40,921 nt of DNA from Streptomyces sp. T39 (GCF_008042045.1 NZ_RDBP01000013.1:9542-50462), one strand, 5' to 3'; shown: positions 9,952 through 18,772, counted from the first letter of the stretch. Notes: generated by a model not told the origin, from the sequence alone. Program-made: numbers and translations.

Positions 9952-10006
9952 GTTCCGGATGCGCCGGGCGGGGGCGGCCCCACTCCCCGTTCCGGATGCG
10001 CCGGGC
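9952..10006. repeat. 18-base direct repeat, two copies
   Basis: GTTCCGGATGCGCCGGGC occurs at 9952-9969 and 9989-10006, 37 bases apart, in the space between the MMPL and fasciclin genes. A partial relative (CCGGATGCGCCG) lies near 6028 upstream of the DUF4397 gene. No function is evident. Confidence 0.7.
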
Positions 10007-10035
10007 AGGGAAGCGGCACCACTCGGGGAGCACGA

Positions 10036-10073
10036 GGTGCGGCCCCGCCTCGGGGGGAAGGCGGGGCCGCACC
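10036..10073 (-). terminator. Terminator of the fasciclin gene
   Basis: Perfect 14-base inverted repeat: GGTGCGGCCCCGCC (10036-10049) and GGCGGGGCCGCACC (10060-10073) with a 10-base loop, 36 bases past the stop codon. Confidence 0.8.
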
Positions 10074-10109
10074 GGTCGTGCACCCGTCAGGGGGACGGGG
10101 CGGCGGATG

Positions 10110-10763
10110 TCAGGACTTCGGCATCAGCACGGTGTCGACGATGTACACGGTGGCGTTGGCGGTGGGGACGTTGCCGCAGACGACCTTGGAGGTGTCGTTG
10201 ACGGTGTAGTTCTCGCCGGAGCCCTTGGTCGTCAGGGTGGACTTCTGGAGGGTCGGGTAGGTGCCGTTCTCCAGCTGCTGCGGGGTGAGCTTCTCGCCGA
10301 CCACGTGGTACGTGAGGATGTTGGTCAGCATCTCCTTGTCGGCGAGGACCTTGTCGAGGTCGGCCTTCGGGATCTTGGCGAAGGCGTCGTTGGTCGGCGC
10401 GAACACGGTGATGTTCTGCGCGTTGTTGAGGGTGTCGACGAGACCGGCCTTCGTGACGGCGGTGACCAGGGTCGACAGGGCAGGGTTGTTGGAGGCGGCG
10501 GTGGCGACGGGGTCCTTGGCCATGCCGTCGAACGAGCCCGCACCGTCCTTCGGCACCGAGGCGCACGCCGGACCGAAGGGAGCGTCCGTGCCGGCCGAGG
10601 CGTCCATGGACGGGCTGGCCTTGTCCTCCGCCGGGGCCGAACTCGCCGCGTCGGAGGCCGCGTCGGAGGAGCTGCCGTCGCTCCCGCAGGCCGTCAGGGC
10701 GAGCGGCAGGACGGCGGCGGCGGCAACGGCGACAGCGGCACGGCGGAAACGGAACGCGTTCAT
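10110..10763 (-). CDS. Fasciclin (FAS1) domain lipoprotein
   Basis: A 217-residue lipoprotein. The signal peptide ends in the lipobox LTAC with the lipidated cysteine at residue 26, followed by a Ser/Ala/Asp-rich linker to about 62. A single FAS1 domain covers about 75-217, with PALSTLVTAVTKAGLVDTLN, the conserved ITVFAPTNDAFAKIP, and the YHVV segment (the family's H2 and YH motifs). It resembles mycobacterial MPT70/MPT83, secreted or surface FAS1 proteins. FAS1 domains mediate adhesion; the partner is unknown. CAGGAGAT precedes the ATG at a good distance. It has its own terminator. The space between it and the divergent TetR gene is shared regulatory DNA. Confidence 0.93.
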   Translation of the reverse strand: MNAFRFRRAAVAVAAAAVLPLALTACGSDGSSSDAASDAASSAPAEDKASPSMDASAGTDAPFGPACASVPKDGAGSFDGMAKDPVATAASNNPALSTLVTAVTKAGLVDTLNNAQNITVFAPTNDAFAKIPKADLDKVLADKEMLTNILTYHVVGEKLTPQQLENGTYPTLQKSTLTTKGSGENYTVNDTSKVVCGNVPTANATVYIVDTVLMPKS

Positions 10764-11090
10764 CGATATCTCCTGAGGTGTTCACTTCGTCACACAGGGT
10801 GACAGGACAGGGGTGCGGAGCACGGGCCTCGCACCGAGGAACCGGTTCGGGGGTTACGCGGTGACGGCCGTCGGAGATCTCCCGCCCGCCGGGCGGGCGG
10901 CCCGCGCGCCGGCGCGTATCGAGCGCGGGGACGGGACCCGGCTCGGGACGGGGCGGCCGCGGCGGGCGGTGGCTGCTCTCTCGATCGTCACAACCCCTAT
11001 TCGGCGCTCGGGCGGCCTTGGATGGGTGTGTCCCCCGAAAGAGTGATCAACCCGTGCGGGCCCGACGCCCCGAGAGCCGGCGCGGGACCC
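10764..11090. other. Intergenic region between fasciclin and tetR genes
   Basis: About 330 bases with no gene that I can support. The left end should hold the fasciclin promoter; GAACC-like bases on the minus strand near 10840 hint at an ECF sigma site, but the match is weak. Confidence 0.4.
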
Positions 11091-11125
11091 TTGGCTCAAA
11101 GTCTGAACAGTGCTTCACTTCTTTC
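11091..11125 (+). promoter_or_regulatory. Promoter and possible self-operator of tetR
   Basis: TTGGCT (11091-11096), a 17-base spacer, TTCACT (11114-11119), then 6 bases to the ATG at 11126. If this is the promoter, transcription begins at the start codon, which would explain the lack of a ribosome site. TGAA-N6-TTCA (11104-11117) lies in the spacer and could be the TetR half-site pair. Confidence 0.4.
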
Positions 11126-11752
11126 ATGGCCTACCGCAAGACCCCCGCCGAACTCCGCCGTCTCGAGGCCGCCCGCGACCATCTGGTGGCGCGTGCCACC
11201 GAGGTCGTCGCCGAGGTGGGGTGGGCACAGGCGTCCGTCACCGCCGTCGCCGACGCGGCCGGTATCGCGGCCGGTTCGGTCTACCAGCACTTCCCGTCCA
11301 AGGCCGCCCTCGCCGTCGAGGTCTTCCGGCGGGCGGCCGGACGGGAGGTGGAGGTCCTCGGCGAGGTGCTGCGCGGCCCCGGCACGCCCGTGGACCGCCT
11401 CGCCGCCGGGGTCGGGGTCTTCGCCCGCCGGGCCCTGGAGAACCGGGGTCTCGCCCACGCCCTGCTCGCCGCACCGGCGGAAGCGGCCGTCGGCGCCGAG
11501 CGCCTGGAATTCCGCCGCCGCTACCGTGCGCTGTTCGCCGAGGTGATCGCCGAGGGCATGCGGGAGGGCCTGCTGCCTCCGCAGGACGGCGAGGTGACCG
11601 CCGCCGCGCTCACGGGGGCGGTCGGCGAGGTGCTCGTCGACCCGCTGTCCGGGCCGGACGGCAGCGGCGCCCGCACCGGGGACCTCCTCGCCGAGCTCAC
11701 GGCACTGGCACTGCGCTGCTCGGGCGCCCCGTCCGCGGCGCCCCGCACCTGA
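11126..11752 (+). CDS. TetR/AcrR-family transcriptional regulator
   Basis: A 208-residue repressor. The N-terminal helix-turn-helix is clear (VTAVADAAGIAAGSVYQHF, residues about 39-57), preceded by the usual LRRLEAARDHLVARATEVVAE helix. The rest is a helical ligand and dimer domain. I start it at ATG 11126 (MAYRKTPAELRRL); longer versions read into non-conserved sequence. No Shine-Dalgarno is present, so the mRNA may be leaderless. It lies 38 bases upstream of the acyl-CoA dehydrogenase gene in the same direction, so it probably controls itself and aidB, with an acyl-CoA-like effector as a guess. Confidence 0.9.
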   Translation: MAYRKTPAELRRLEAARDHLVARATEVVAEVGWAQASVTAVADAAGIAAGSVYQHFPSKAALAVEVFRRAAGREVEVLGEVLRGPGTPVDRLAAGVGVFARRALENRGLAHALLAAPAEAAVGAERLEFRRRYRALFAEVIAEGMREGLLPPQDGEVTAAALTGAVGEVLVDPLSGPDGSGARTGDLLAELTALALRCSGAPSAAPRT

Positions 11753-11790
11753 CCCGGCACCATCCGCCCACCACGCCCCCGGAGCACCGC

Positions 11791-13440
11791 ATGTCCGCAC
11801 CGTCCAGCAACCCGACCGCCGTGACGCACGAGATCACCAACCAGCCACCGCCGCTGACCGGCCACGACGTCGCCGACGACCCGGTGCTCCTCGAAGGGGT
11901 GCGCCGGGAGGGCGCCGAGTGGTGCCTGGACGACCTGCACCGGCTCGGCCGCAGGGCCGGGAGCGAGGAGGTCCGGCGCTGGGCGGAGGAGGCCAACCGC
12001 CACGAGCCGGTGCTGCGCACCCACGACCGGTACGGCCGCCGCATCGACGAGGTCGACTTCCACCCGGCCTATCACGCGCTGATGGAGGTGGCGGTCGGCG
12101 CGGGACTCGCGGGCGCGGCGTGGACCGACGAGCGCACCGGCGCCCATGTCGCCCGGGCCGCCGGGTTCATGGTGTGGAGCAGCGCCGAGGCCGGTCACGG
12201 CTGCCCGGTGTCCATGACGTACGCGGTGGTGCCCGCACTGCGCCACTCCCCCGACCTCGCCAGGACCTACGAGCCGCTGCTGACCGGCCGGGTCTACGAT
12301 CCGGGGCTGCGGACCCCGGCGGACAAGCGGGGCCTGCTCGCCGGCATGGGGATGACCGAGAAGCAGGGCGGCACCGACGTCCGCGCGAACACGACCACCG
12401 CGACGGAGCACGCCGACGGGACCTGGCGCCTCCGCGGACACAAGTGGTTCACCAGCGCGCCGATGAACGACCTGTTCCTGGTCCTCGCGCAGGCGCCCGG
12501 CGGGCTGTCCTGCTTCCTGGTGCCGCGGGTGCTGCCCGACGGCGGCCGCAACACCTTCCGCATCCAGCGCCTCAAGGACAAGCTGGGCAACCGCTCGAAC
12601 GCGAGCAGCGAACCCGAGTTCGACGACACGGTCGCCTGGCTCGTGGGTGCCGAGGGCAAGGGGGTGCGCACGATCATCGACATGGTCACCATGACCCGGC
12701 TCGACTGCGTCCTCGGCTCGGCCTCCGGGACCCGGGCGGCCCTCGCCGAGGCCGCCCACCATGTGCGCCACCGCCGTGTGTTCGGCGCCCGGCTCGTCGA
12801 CCAGCCGCTGATGCGCAACGTCGTCGCCGACCTCGGCCTGGAGTCCGAGGCGGCGACGACCCTGGCCCTGCGCCTGGCGGGCGCCGCCGACCGGGCGCAG
12901 CGCGGGGACGACGGGGAGCGCGCCTTCCTGCGCATCGCGACGGCCGTCGGCAAGTACTGGGTGTGCAAGCGGCAGCCCGCCGCCGTGGCCGAGGCGCTGG
13001 AGTGCCTCGGGGGCAACGGCTACGACGAGGCGTCGGGCATGCCGCGCCTGTACCGGGAGGCCCCGCTGAACGGCATCTGGGAGGGCTCCGGCAACGTCAA
13101 CGCCCTGGACCTGCTGCGCGCGCTCGCGCGGGAGCCCGCGTCCCTCGACGCCTTCCACGCCGAGATCGGGGCGGCCGCCGGCGCCGATGGCCGGCTCGAC
13201 GCCGCCTGGAGTGCGCTGAAGGACGAGCTGGTCCTCACCGAGGACGCGCCCCTGCGGGCCCGCCGCGTCATCGAGCGCGCGGCGCTGGTCCTCCAGGGCT
13301 CGCTCCTGGTGCGTCACGCGCCGGCCGCCGTCGCGGACGCCTTCTGCGCCTCGCGTCTCGCGGGCGACCGGGGTCTGGCGTTCGGCACCCTGCCGCCGGG
13401 CACGGACTTCGCGGCGCTGCTGGAGCGCCTGCCGCGCTGA
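11791..13440 (+). CDS. aidB: AidB-like acyl-CoA dehydrogenase
   Basis: A 549-residue FAD protein of the AidB branch of acyl-CoA dehydrogenases. It follows E. coli AidB closely in blocks: VRREGAEW near the N-terminus, the flavin-binding KRGLLAGMGMTEKQGGTDV, HKWFTSAPMNDLFLVLAQ, RLKDKLGNRSNASSE, and LPRLYREAPLNGIWEGSGN toward the end. The extra C-terminal helical part of AidB, which binds DNA in E. coli, is also present. E. coli AidB is induced by alkylation damage and shields DNA; actinobacterial relatives may instead be isovaleryl-CoA-type dehydrogenases, so the role is open. CGGAG precedes the ATG. It follows tetR by 38 bases and a flavin monooxygenase gene comes 102 bases after it. Confidence 0.92.
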   Translation: MSAPSSNPTAVTHEITNQPPPLTGHDVADDPVLLEGVRREGAEWCLDDLHRLGRRAGSEEVRRWAEEANRHEPVLRTHDRYGRRIDEVDFHPAYHALMEVAVGAGLAGAAWTDERTGAHVARAAGFMVWSSAEAGHGCPVSMTYAVVPALRHSPDLARTYEPLLTGRVYDPGLRTPADKRGLLAGMGMTEKQGGTDVRANTTTATEHADGTWRLRGHKWFTSAPMNDLFLVLAQAPGGLSCFLVPRVLPDGGRNTFRIQRLKDKLGNRSNASSEPEFDDTVAWLVGAEGKGVRTIIDMVTMTRLDCVLGSASGTRAALAEAAHHVRHRRVFGARLVDQPLMRNVVADLGLESEAATTLALRLAGAADRAQRGDDGERAFLRIATAVGKYWVCKRQPAAVAEALECLGGNGYDEASGMPRLYREAPLNGIWEGSGNVNALDLLRALAREPASLDAFHAEIGAAAGADGRLDAAWSALKDELVLTEDAPLRARRVIERAALVLQGSLLVRHAPAAVADAFCASRLAGDRGLAFGTLPPGTDFAALLERLPR

Positions 13441-13542
13441 CCGTCGCGCCGCCCGCCCACGGGCCGCCCCGCGGCGGTGGAGGTGCACGGCCTCGGCGGG
13501 CGGCCGACGATGGGACGGGGGCCGGTCCCGGGAGGCGCTTCG

Positions 13543-15204
13543 ATGCACAGCGACAGCCAGCACACCACCGACGTCCTGGTGATCGGCGCCGGCCCCGTGG
13601 GGCTCACCGCCGCCGGTGAGCTGCGCAGACGCGGCGTCGGCGTCCGGGTCGTCGACAGGCTGCCCGACCGGCTGCCGTATGCGAAGGCCGTGGGCATCCA
13701 GCCGCGCACCCTGGAGCTGTGGGACCGGGCCGGGCTCGTCGGCAAGGTGCTGGAGGCGGCCGTGCCGATGCTCGGCCAGCTGCTGTACGTCGACGGCGCC
13801 GAGCGCGGGCGGTTCGACCTGGTGCTGCCGCCGGAGGTGCCCTACCGCTTCGCCGCGCTGCCCCAGTACGAGACCGAACGGATCCTGGAGGAGTTCCTGG
13901 AGGGTTTCGGGACACGGGTCGAACGCGGCACGGAACTCGTCTCGTTCGAGCAGGACGACGACGGGGTGACGGCCCGTCTCGTGCACACGGCACCGGACGG
14001 GAACCGCGAGGAGGAGGTCCGCTGCCGCTATCTGGTGGGCTGCGACGGCGCCCACAGCGCGGTGCGCAAGGGGCTGGGGCTGACGTTCGAGGGCGGTGCC
14101 TTCCCCGACGAGTACATGCTGGGGGACGTGGAGGTCGACTGGGACCTGCCGCACGGCTACGGCGTGCGCTCGCTGCACCGCGGCGCCGACGGCGGTGTCG
14201 ACGACGCGCTGGTGTGCATCCCGCTGCCGGGCGACGGCCGTTACCGCATGTCGATGACGGTGCCGCCGGAACTGTCGGCATCCGGCCGGGACGGCGCCCG
14301 GGGCGACGCCGTCGCGCACGGTCTGGAGACGGGCCGCGCCCCCTCGCTCGCCCAGGTCCAGGCGGTCCTGGACCGGCTGTCGCCGCGGCCGGCGACCGCG
14401 TCGGCGCTGCGCTGGTCGTCGGTGTTCCGCATCAGTCACCGGCTGGTGGACCGCTACGGCCGCGGCCGGGTCTTCGTCGCCGGGGACGCCGCCCACATCC
14501 ATCCGCCGACCGGCGCCCAGGGCATGAACACCGGGATCCAGGACGCCTGGAACCTGGCCTGGAAACTCGCCCTCGCCGTGGCCGGCCGTGCCCATCCGCG
14601 GCTGCTCGCCAGCTACGACGCCGAACGGCGTCCGGTGGGCGAGGAGGTCGTGGGCCGGACCGTGCGGCACGCCGCCGAGGGCGTCCAGGCGGACCCGGCG
14701 GACCCGGCGACGCTGATCCTGCGCGAGGCTCAGCTGCTGGTCGGCTACCGGGGCAGCCCGGTCGTGGACGGCGAGGCCCCGGGCGGCGGGCCGGGCCCGG
14801 GGGCCGGCGACCGGGCACCCGACTGCGGCGGTCTGCGCGGCCGGATCGCCGCCTATCCACTGCGGCTGTTCGACGTCCTGCGCGGGCGGGGCCATGTGCT
14901 GGTCGTGTACGGCGCCGCCGCCGCGGACGCCTCGAACGGCTCGTTCGGGCGGCTGGCGCACCAGGCGCGGCAGGCGTCGCGCGGCCTCGTCGAGACATGC
15001 GCCGTCGTCGCGGGTGACGGCGCACCGCCCGAGGGGGCGGGGCCGCCCGTGTACCGCGACACCGGGGGCGAGTTCGCCCGGCAGTACGGGGTGCGGGAGC
15101 CGACCGCGTTCCTCGTGCGGCCCGACGGCTACCTGGGCGCCCGGCTTCCGCTCCCGGCGGAGCACTCCCTCGCCGCGCATCTCGCCCGCGTCTTCGCCGG
15201 ATGA
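13543..15204 (+). CDS. FAD-dependent aromatic monooxygenase (PheA/TfdB type)
   Basis: A 553-residue class A flavoprotein hydroxylase. The three expected motifs are in order: the dinucleotide fold GAGPVG (residues 15-20), CDGAHS (about 167-172) and the ribityl-contacting GRVFVAGDAAH with GD near 314, followed by HPPTGAQGMNTGIQDA. The C-terminal ~100 residues form the thioredoxin-like domain usual in phenol and polyketide hydroxylases. It would use NAD(P)H and O2 to hydroxylate an aromatic ring; the substrate cannot be read from sequence. GGGAGG lies before the ATG at 13543, which decides the start over an ATG or GTG further upstream. The stop codon sits in a 10-base tandem repeat (CGCCGGATGA, nearly three copies, from 15195). 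It runs toward urtE. Confidence 0.9.
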   Translation: MHSDSQHTTDVLVIGAGPVGLTAAGELRRRGVGVRVVDRLPDRLPYAKAVGIQPRTLELWDRAGLVGKVLEAAVPMLGQLLYVDGAERGRFDLVLPPEVPYRFAALPQYETERILEEFLEGFGTRVERGTELVSFEQDDDGVTARLVHTAPDGNREEEVRCRYLVGCDGAHSAVRKGLGLTFEGGAFPDEYMLGDVEVDWDLPHGYGVRSLHRGADGGVDDALVCIPLPGDGRYRMSMTVPPELSASGRDGARGDAVAHGLETGRAPSLAQVQAVLDRLSPRPATASALRWSSVFRISHRLVDRYGRGRVFVAGDAAHIHPPTGAQGMNTGIQDAWNLAWKLALAVAGRAHPRLLASYDAERRPVGEEVVGRTVRHAAEGVQADPADPATLILREAQLLVGYRGSPVVDGEAPGGGPGPGAGDRAPDCGGLRGRIAAYPLRLFDVLRGRGHVLVVYGAAAADASNGSFGRLAHQARQASRGLVETCAVVAGDGAPPEGAGPPVYRDTGGEFARQYGVREPTAFLVRPDGYLGARLPLPAEHSLAAHLARVFAG

Positions 15205-15295
15205 CGCCGGATGACGCCGGACGGCGGCACGTGGCCGTGCGCCGCGGGCGCCCCCGGCCCGGGGCCCTCGTCCGCCGGCCGGGGGTGCGCGCCGG

Positions 15296-15997
15296 TCACA
15301 CGCTGAGGGCCTCCCGCACGGTGTGCTCGGCCGCGGTCCCGCCGTCGCCGGAGGAGGTGACCCGTCCGGCCTCCAGCACGTGGTAGCGCTGGGCGGCGCG
15401 CAGGGCGAAGCCCACGTGCTGTTCGACGAGGAGGACCGACAGGCCCCGCCGGTGCGAGAGGGCGATGACCGTCTCCTCGATCTCGGCGACGACCGACGGC
15501 TGGATGCCCTCCGTCGGCTCGTCGAGCAGCAGCAGCCGCGGGCGGGTGACCAGGGCCCGCGCGAGGGCGAGTTGCTGCCGCTGGCCCCCGGAGAGCAGTC
15601 CGGCGCGGCGCCGGGCGAGTTCGCGCAGGGCGGGGAAGAGGTCCATCGCCTCGGCGACGGCCTCCTTCCCGCCGGGGCGGCCGTCGGCGACGAGGAGCAG
15701 GTTCTCGGCCGTGGTGAGGTGCGGGAAGGACTGCTGTCCCTGCGGGACGTACGCCATGCCGCGGGCGACCCGCCGGTGCGGGGCGAGGCGGGTGATGTCC
15801 TCGCCGTCGAGGAGCACGCTTCCGCTGCCCGGCCGGATCAGCCCCATCGCGGTGCGCAGCAGTGTGCTCTTCCCCGCTCCGTTGTGACCGAGCACGGTGG
15901 CGACGCCGTCCTCGGGGACGGTGACGCTCACGCCGTGGAGCACGGTGGTGCGGTCGTAGCCGGCCCGGACGTCCTTGATCTCCAGCACGGGTCTCAT
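15296..15997 (-). CDS. urtE: Urea ABC transporter ATP-binding protein UrtE
   Basis: A 233-residue ATPase, one of the two that power urea import. Walker A is GHNGAGKST, the signature is LSGGQRQQLALARAL, Walker B is LLLLDEPTEGIQPSV, and the H-loop appears in LLVEQHVGFAL. The EGIQPSVV stretch is typical of UrtE and LivF-type ATPases. The ATG at 15997 overlaps the urtD stop by ATGA, so translation is coupled. It is the last gene of urtABCDE. A plain LivF cannot be excluded by this gene alone; the linked UrtA settles it. Confidence 0.93.
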   Translation of the reverse strand: MRPVLEIKDVRAGYDRTTVLHGVSVTVPEDGVATVLGHNGAGKSTLLRTAMGLIRPGSGSVLLDGEDITRLAPHRRVARGMAYVPQGQQSFPHLTTAENLLLVADGRPGGKEAVAEAMDLFPALRELARRRAGLLSGGQRQQLALARALVTRPRLLLLDEPTEGIQPSVVAEIEETVIALSHRRGLSVLLVEQHVGFALRAAQRYHVLEAGRVTSSGDGGTAAEHTVREALSV

Positions 15998-16773
15998 GCC
16001 TCCTCGGCGACGGGTACGGGGACGGCGGCCGCCCCCGGCTCGGTGGCGCGCCCGAGGTAGACCTCCTGGACCCTGGCGTCGGCCTGGACCTCGGCGACGG
16101 TGCCCTGGGTGAGGACCCGGCCGGCGTGCAGGACGGTGACGCTGCGGGCGAACCGGCGCATGAAGTCCATGTCGTGCTCGATGACGACGACGGTGCGGTC
16201 CTCGCCGACCCGCCGGAGCAGTTCGCCGGTGGCCTCGCGTTCGTCGTGGCTCATTCCGGCCACCGGTTCGTCGAGCAGCAGCAGGCGCACGTCCTGGACG
16301 AGCAGCATGCCGATCTCCAGCCACTGCTTCTGGCCGTGGGCCAGCGCGCCCGCCGGGCGGTCGCGCAGCCGGGTCAGGCCGGTGGTCTCCAGTGCCCTGG
16401 ACACCTGCTCCGGGACTCCCTTGCGCCGCCGGAGCATCGTCAGCGGCGAGCGGCCCGCCCCGGCGGCGATGTCGAGGTTCTGCAGGACGGTCAGTTCCTC
16501 GAAGACGGTGGCCGTCTGGAAGGTGCGGCCGATGCCGGTCCTGGCGATGCGGTGCACGGGCCGGCCGAGGATCTCCTCGCCGCCGAAGCGGACCGAGCCG
16601 GTGGCCTTCACCAGGCCGGTGACGGCGTCGACGACGGTGGTCTTCCCGGCGCCGTTGGGGCCGATGAGGAAGCGCAGGTCGCCCGGGCGGATGTCCAGGT
16701 CGACTCCGTCGACGGCGGTGAAGCCGTCGAACGTCACGCGCAGGTCGCGGACGGTGAGCCCTTCGCCGTTCAT
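15994..16773 (-). CDS. urtD: Urea ABC transporter ATP-binding protein UrtD
   Basis: A 259-residue ATPase, partner of UrtE. Walker A is GPNGAGKTT, Walker B is LLLLDEPVAGMSHDE, and the signature is the variant LAHGQKQWLEIGMLL, which is characteristic of UrtD rather than LivG. The conserved GIGRTFQTATVF segment, with the Q-loop glutamine, follows the Walker A domain. Its start overlaps the urtC stop by ATGA (16770-16773) and its stop overlaps urtE. The C-terminal tail (Ala/Pro/Val-rich) is not conserved. Confidence 0.94.
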   Translation of the reverse strand: MNGEGLTVRDLRVTFDGFTAVDGVDLDIRPGDLRFLIGPNGAGKTTVVDAVTGLVKATGSVRFGGEEILGRPVHRIARTGIGRTFQTATVFEELTVLQNLDIAAGAGRSPLTMLRRRKGVPEQVSRALETTGLTRLRDRPAGALAHGQKQWLEIGMLLVQDVRLLLLDEPVAGMSHDEREATGELLRRVGEDRTVVVIEHDMDFMRRFARSVTVLHAGRVLTQGTVAEVQADARVQEVYLGRATEPGAAAVPVPVAEEA

Positions 16774-17891
16774 GCCGTCTCTCCTGTCGGGGTCGTGGCG
16801 GTCCGGCGCCTGCGCAGGACGGCGCCGAGGGAGGCGAGGCCGCCGGGGAGGAAGCCGACGGCCAGGACGAACAGCAGGCCCTGGGCGTACGTCCACGCGG
16901 CGGGGAACGACTCGGAGAGGGTGCTCTGCGCCCAGGCGACGGCGACGGCTCCGAGTACGGCTCCCACCAGGCTCGCCCGGCCGCCGACCGCGGCGCCGAT
17001 GACGAAGCCGATGGACGGCACGACGCCGATCAGTGCCGGGGAGATGATGCCGACGGCCGGTACGAACAGCGCCCCGGCCAGGCCCGCCGTGCCGGCCGCG
17101 ACGACGTAGGCGACCAGCTTGACGTTGGCCGGGTCGTAGCCGAGGAAGCGGACCCGCTCCTCGGAGTCGCGGACGGCCACGAGGAGTTCGCCGTAGCGGG
17201 AGACGAACAGCATGCGCGCGAGGGCGGTCGTGAGCAGCAGGGCGCCGGCGATGACGAGGTACACCGTGCGCTGGTTGACCGGGTCGCGCAGGTCGTAGCC
17301 GAAGAAGCCCTGGATGTCGGTGAGGCCGTTGGTGCCGCCCGTGGTGGCCTGCTGGCCGATGAGCCAGATGGCCAGGGCGGCGGCCAGCGCCTGGCTGAGG
17401 ATGGCGAAGTAGGCGCCCTTGACCCTGCGCCGGAAGACGAGGAAGCCGAGCAGGGCGGCGACGGCCATCGGCAGCAGGACGGTGGCGGCCAGGGCGAAGA
17501 CCGGGTCGGCGAAGGGCCGCCACCACCACGGCAGGGTGTCGCCGGTGCCGTAGAGCAGCATGAAGTCGGGCAGCGTCTCACCGGCCGCGGCGGCGTCGGC
17601 GAGCTTCAGGTGCATCGCCATGGCGTAGCCGCCGATGCCGAAGAAGACGCCCTGGCCGAGGACGAGGAGTCCGCCGCGGCCCCAGGCGAGACTCACGCCG
17701 ACGGCCACGATGGCGAAGCAGAGGTACTTGGCGAGCAGGCTGAGCCGGAAGTCGGACAGGGCGAGCGGGGCGACGCCGAGGAGGAGGACGGCGCCCGCCA
17801 GGAAGGCGGCGGGCACCCGCAGCCGGGCGCGCCGGGGATTCGGCGGAGGTGCGACTGGGGCGGTCTCGGGCGAAGCGGTGGTCGTCGTCAT
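16770..17891 (-). CDS. urtC: Urea ABC transporter permease UrtC
   Basis: A 373-residue integral membrane permease of the LivM/UrtC class with about ten hydrophobic segments. The stretch after the first helices, VGVSLAWGRGGLLVLGQGVFFGIGGYAMAMH, broken by short loops, and ISPALIGVVPSIGFVIGAAVGG near the end are family features. The insertion LYGTGDTLPWWWRPFADP between helices is a UrtC trait. It pairs with UrtB to form the pore. Start ATG 17891 overlaps the urtB stop by ATGA; the stop overlaps urtD. Confidence 0.94.
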   Translation of the reverse strand: MTTTTASPETAPVAPPPNPRRARLRVPAAFLAGAVLLLGVAPLALSDFRLSLLAKYLCFAIVAVGVSLAWGRGGLLVLGQGVFFGIGGYAMAMHLKLADAAAAGETLPDFMLLYGTGDTLPWWWRPFADPVFALAATVLLPMAVAALLGFLVFRRRVKGAYFAILSQALAAALAIWLIGQQATTGGTNGLTDIQGFFGYDLRDPVNQRTVYLVIAGALLLTTALARMLFVSRYGELLVAVRDSEERVRFLGYDPANVKLVAYVVAAGTAGLAGALFVPAVGIISPALIGVVPSIGFVIGAAVGGRASLVGAVLGAVAVAWAQSTLSESFPAAWTYAQGLLFVLAVGFLPGGLASLGAVLRRRRTATTPTGETA

Positions 17892-18772
17892 GCCAGGCTC
17901 CGGGTGCGCAGTGTGTACAGGCCCTGGGGTCGCCACTGGAGGAACGCGACGATCGCGACGAGCACGACGACCTTCGCGACGCTGACCGTGGTCGAGTACT
18001 CCAGCACGGACTGGAGCACGCCGAGGGCGAAGGCCGTGATGACCGCGCCCTTGAGCTGGGCGATTCCGCCGACGACCACCACGAGGAAGGCGTCGACGAT
18101 GTAGTTGGTGCCCATGGTCGGGCCGATGGGGCCGACGAGGGTGAGCGCGACGCCGGCGAGGCCGGCCAGCCCGGAGCCGATGAAGAAGGTCGTCCGGTCG
18201 ACGCGGCCGGTGGCGATGCCGGACACCTTGGCGAGGTCCCGGTTCTGCACCACGGCCCGGACGCGTCGCCCGAGCGGTGTGGACCGCATGACGACCGTGA
18301 GCCCGAGGACGCACAGCAGGGCGAGTCCGAGGATGAAGAGCCTGTTGGTGGCCAGGGTGGTGCCCGCGACGCCGATGTTGCCGGTGAGCCACTCGGGGGC
18401 GCGGGTCTGCACGTTGGGGGCGCCGAAGATGTCGCGGGCCAGCTGCTGGAGCATCAGCGAGACGCCCCAGGTGACGAGCAGGGTGTCCAGCGGTCTGGTG
18501 TACAGGCGCCGGATGAGCAGCCATTCCAGCAGGGCGCCCATCGCGCCGGCGACGAGGAAGGCGGTCGGCAGGGCGACGAACAGGGAGACCCCGGCGTCGC
18601 CGACGGCCCGCTGGAGGAGGTAGGCGGTGTAGGCGCCGGCCATCATGAACTCGCCGTGGGCCATGTTGATCACGCCCATCTGGCCGAAGGTGAGGGTGAG
18701 GCCGAGCGCGATGAGGAGGAGGACGGCACCGATGCTGATGCCGGTGAAGGACTGGTTGAGGACGACCGTCAT
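17888..18772 (-). CDS. urtB: Urea ABC transporter permease UrtB
   Basis: A 294-residue permease of the LivH/UrtB class. The opening TVVLNQSFTGISIGAVLLL leads into GLTLTFGQMGVINMAHGEF, the conserved first cytoplasmic loop. The protein is only the permease core; cyanobacterial and proteobacterial UrtB often carry a long N-terminal extension that is missing here, as usual in actinobacteria. GGAG stands 8 bases before the ATG. It is separated from urtA by 90 bases that contain a strong hairpin (18810-18843), so it may be expressed below urtA. It overlaps urtC by ATGA. Confidence 0.94.
   Translation of the reverse strand: MTVVLNQSFTGISIGAVLLLIALGLTLTFGQMGVINMAHGEFMMAGAYTAYLLQRAVGDAGVSLFVALPTAFLVAGAMGALLEWLLIRRLYTRPLDTLLVTWGVSLMLQQLARDIFGAPNVQTRAPEWLTGNIGVAGTTLATNRLFILGLALLCVLGLTVVMRSTPLGRRVRAVVQNRDLAKVSGIATGRVDRTTFFIGSGLAGLAGVALTLVGPIGPTMGTNYIVDAFLVVVVGGIAQLKGAVITAFALGVLQSVLEYSTTVSVAKVVVLVAIVAFLQWRPQGLYTLRTRSLA

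Noticed and set aside
11521..15180. Long minus-strand open frame opposite aidB and the monooxygenase
   Set aside because: Shadow frame: no motifs, no ribosome site, and it crosses two well-supported genes.
15195..15223. 10-base tandem repeat at the end of the monooxygenase gene as a CRISPR or VNTR element
   Set aside because: Fewer than three copies, no spacers; simple slippage of CGCCGGATGA at the stop codon.
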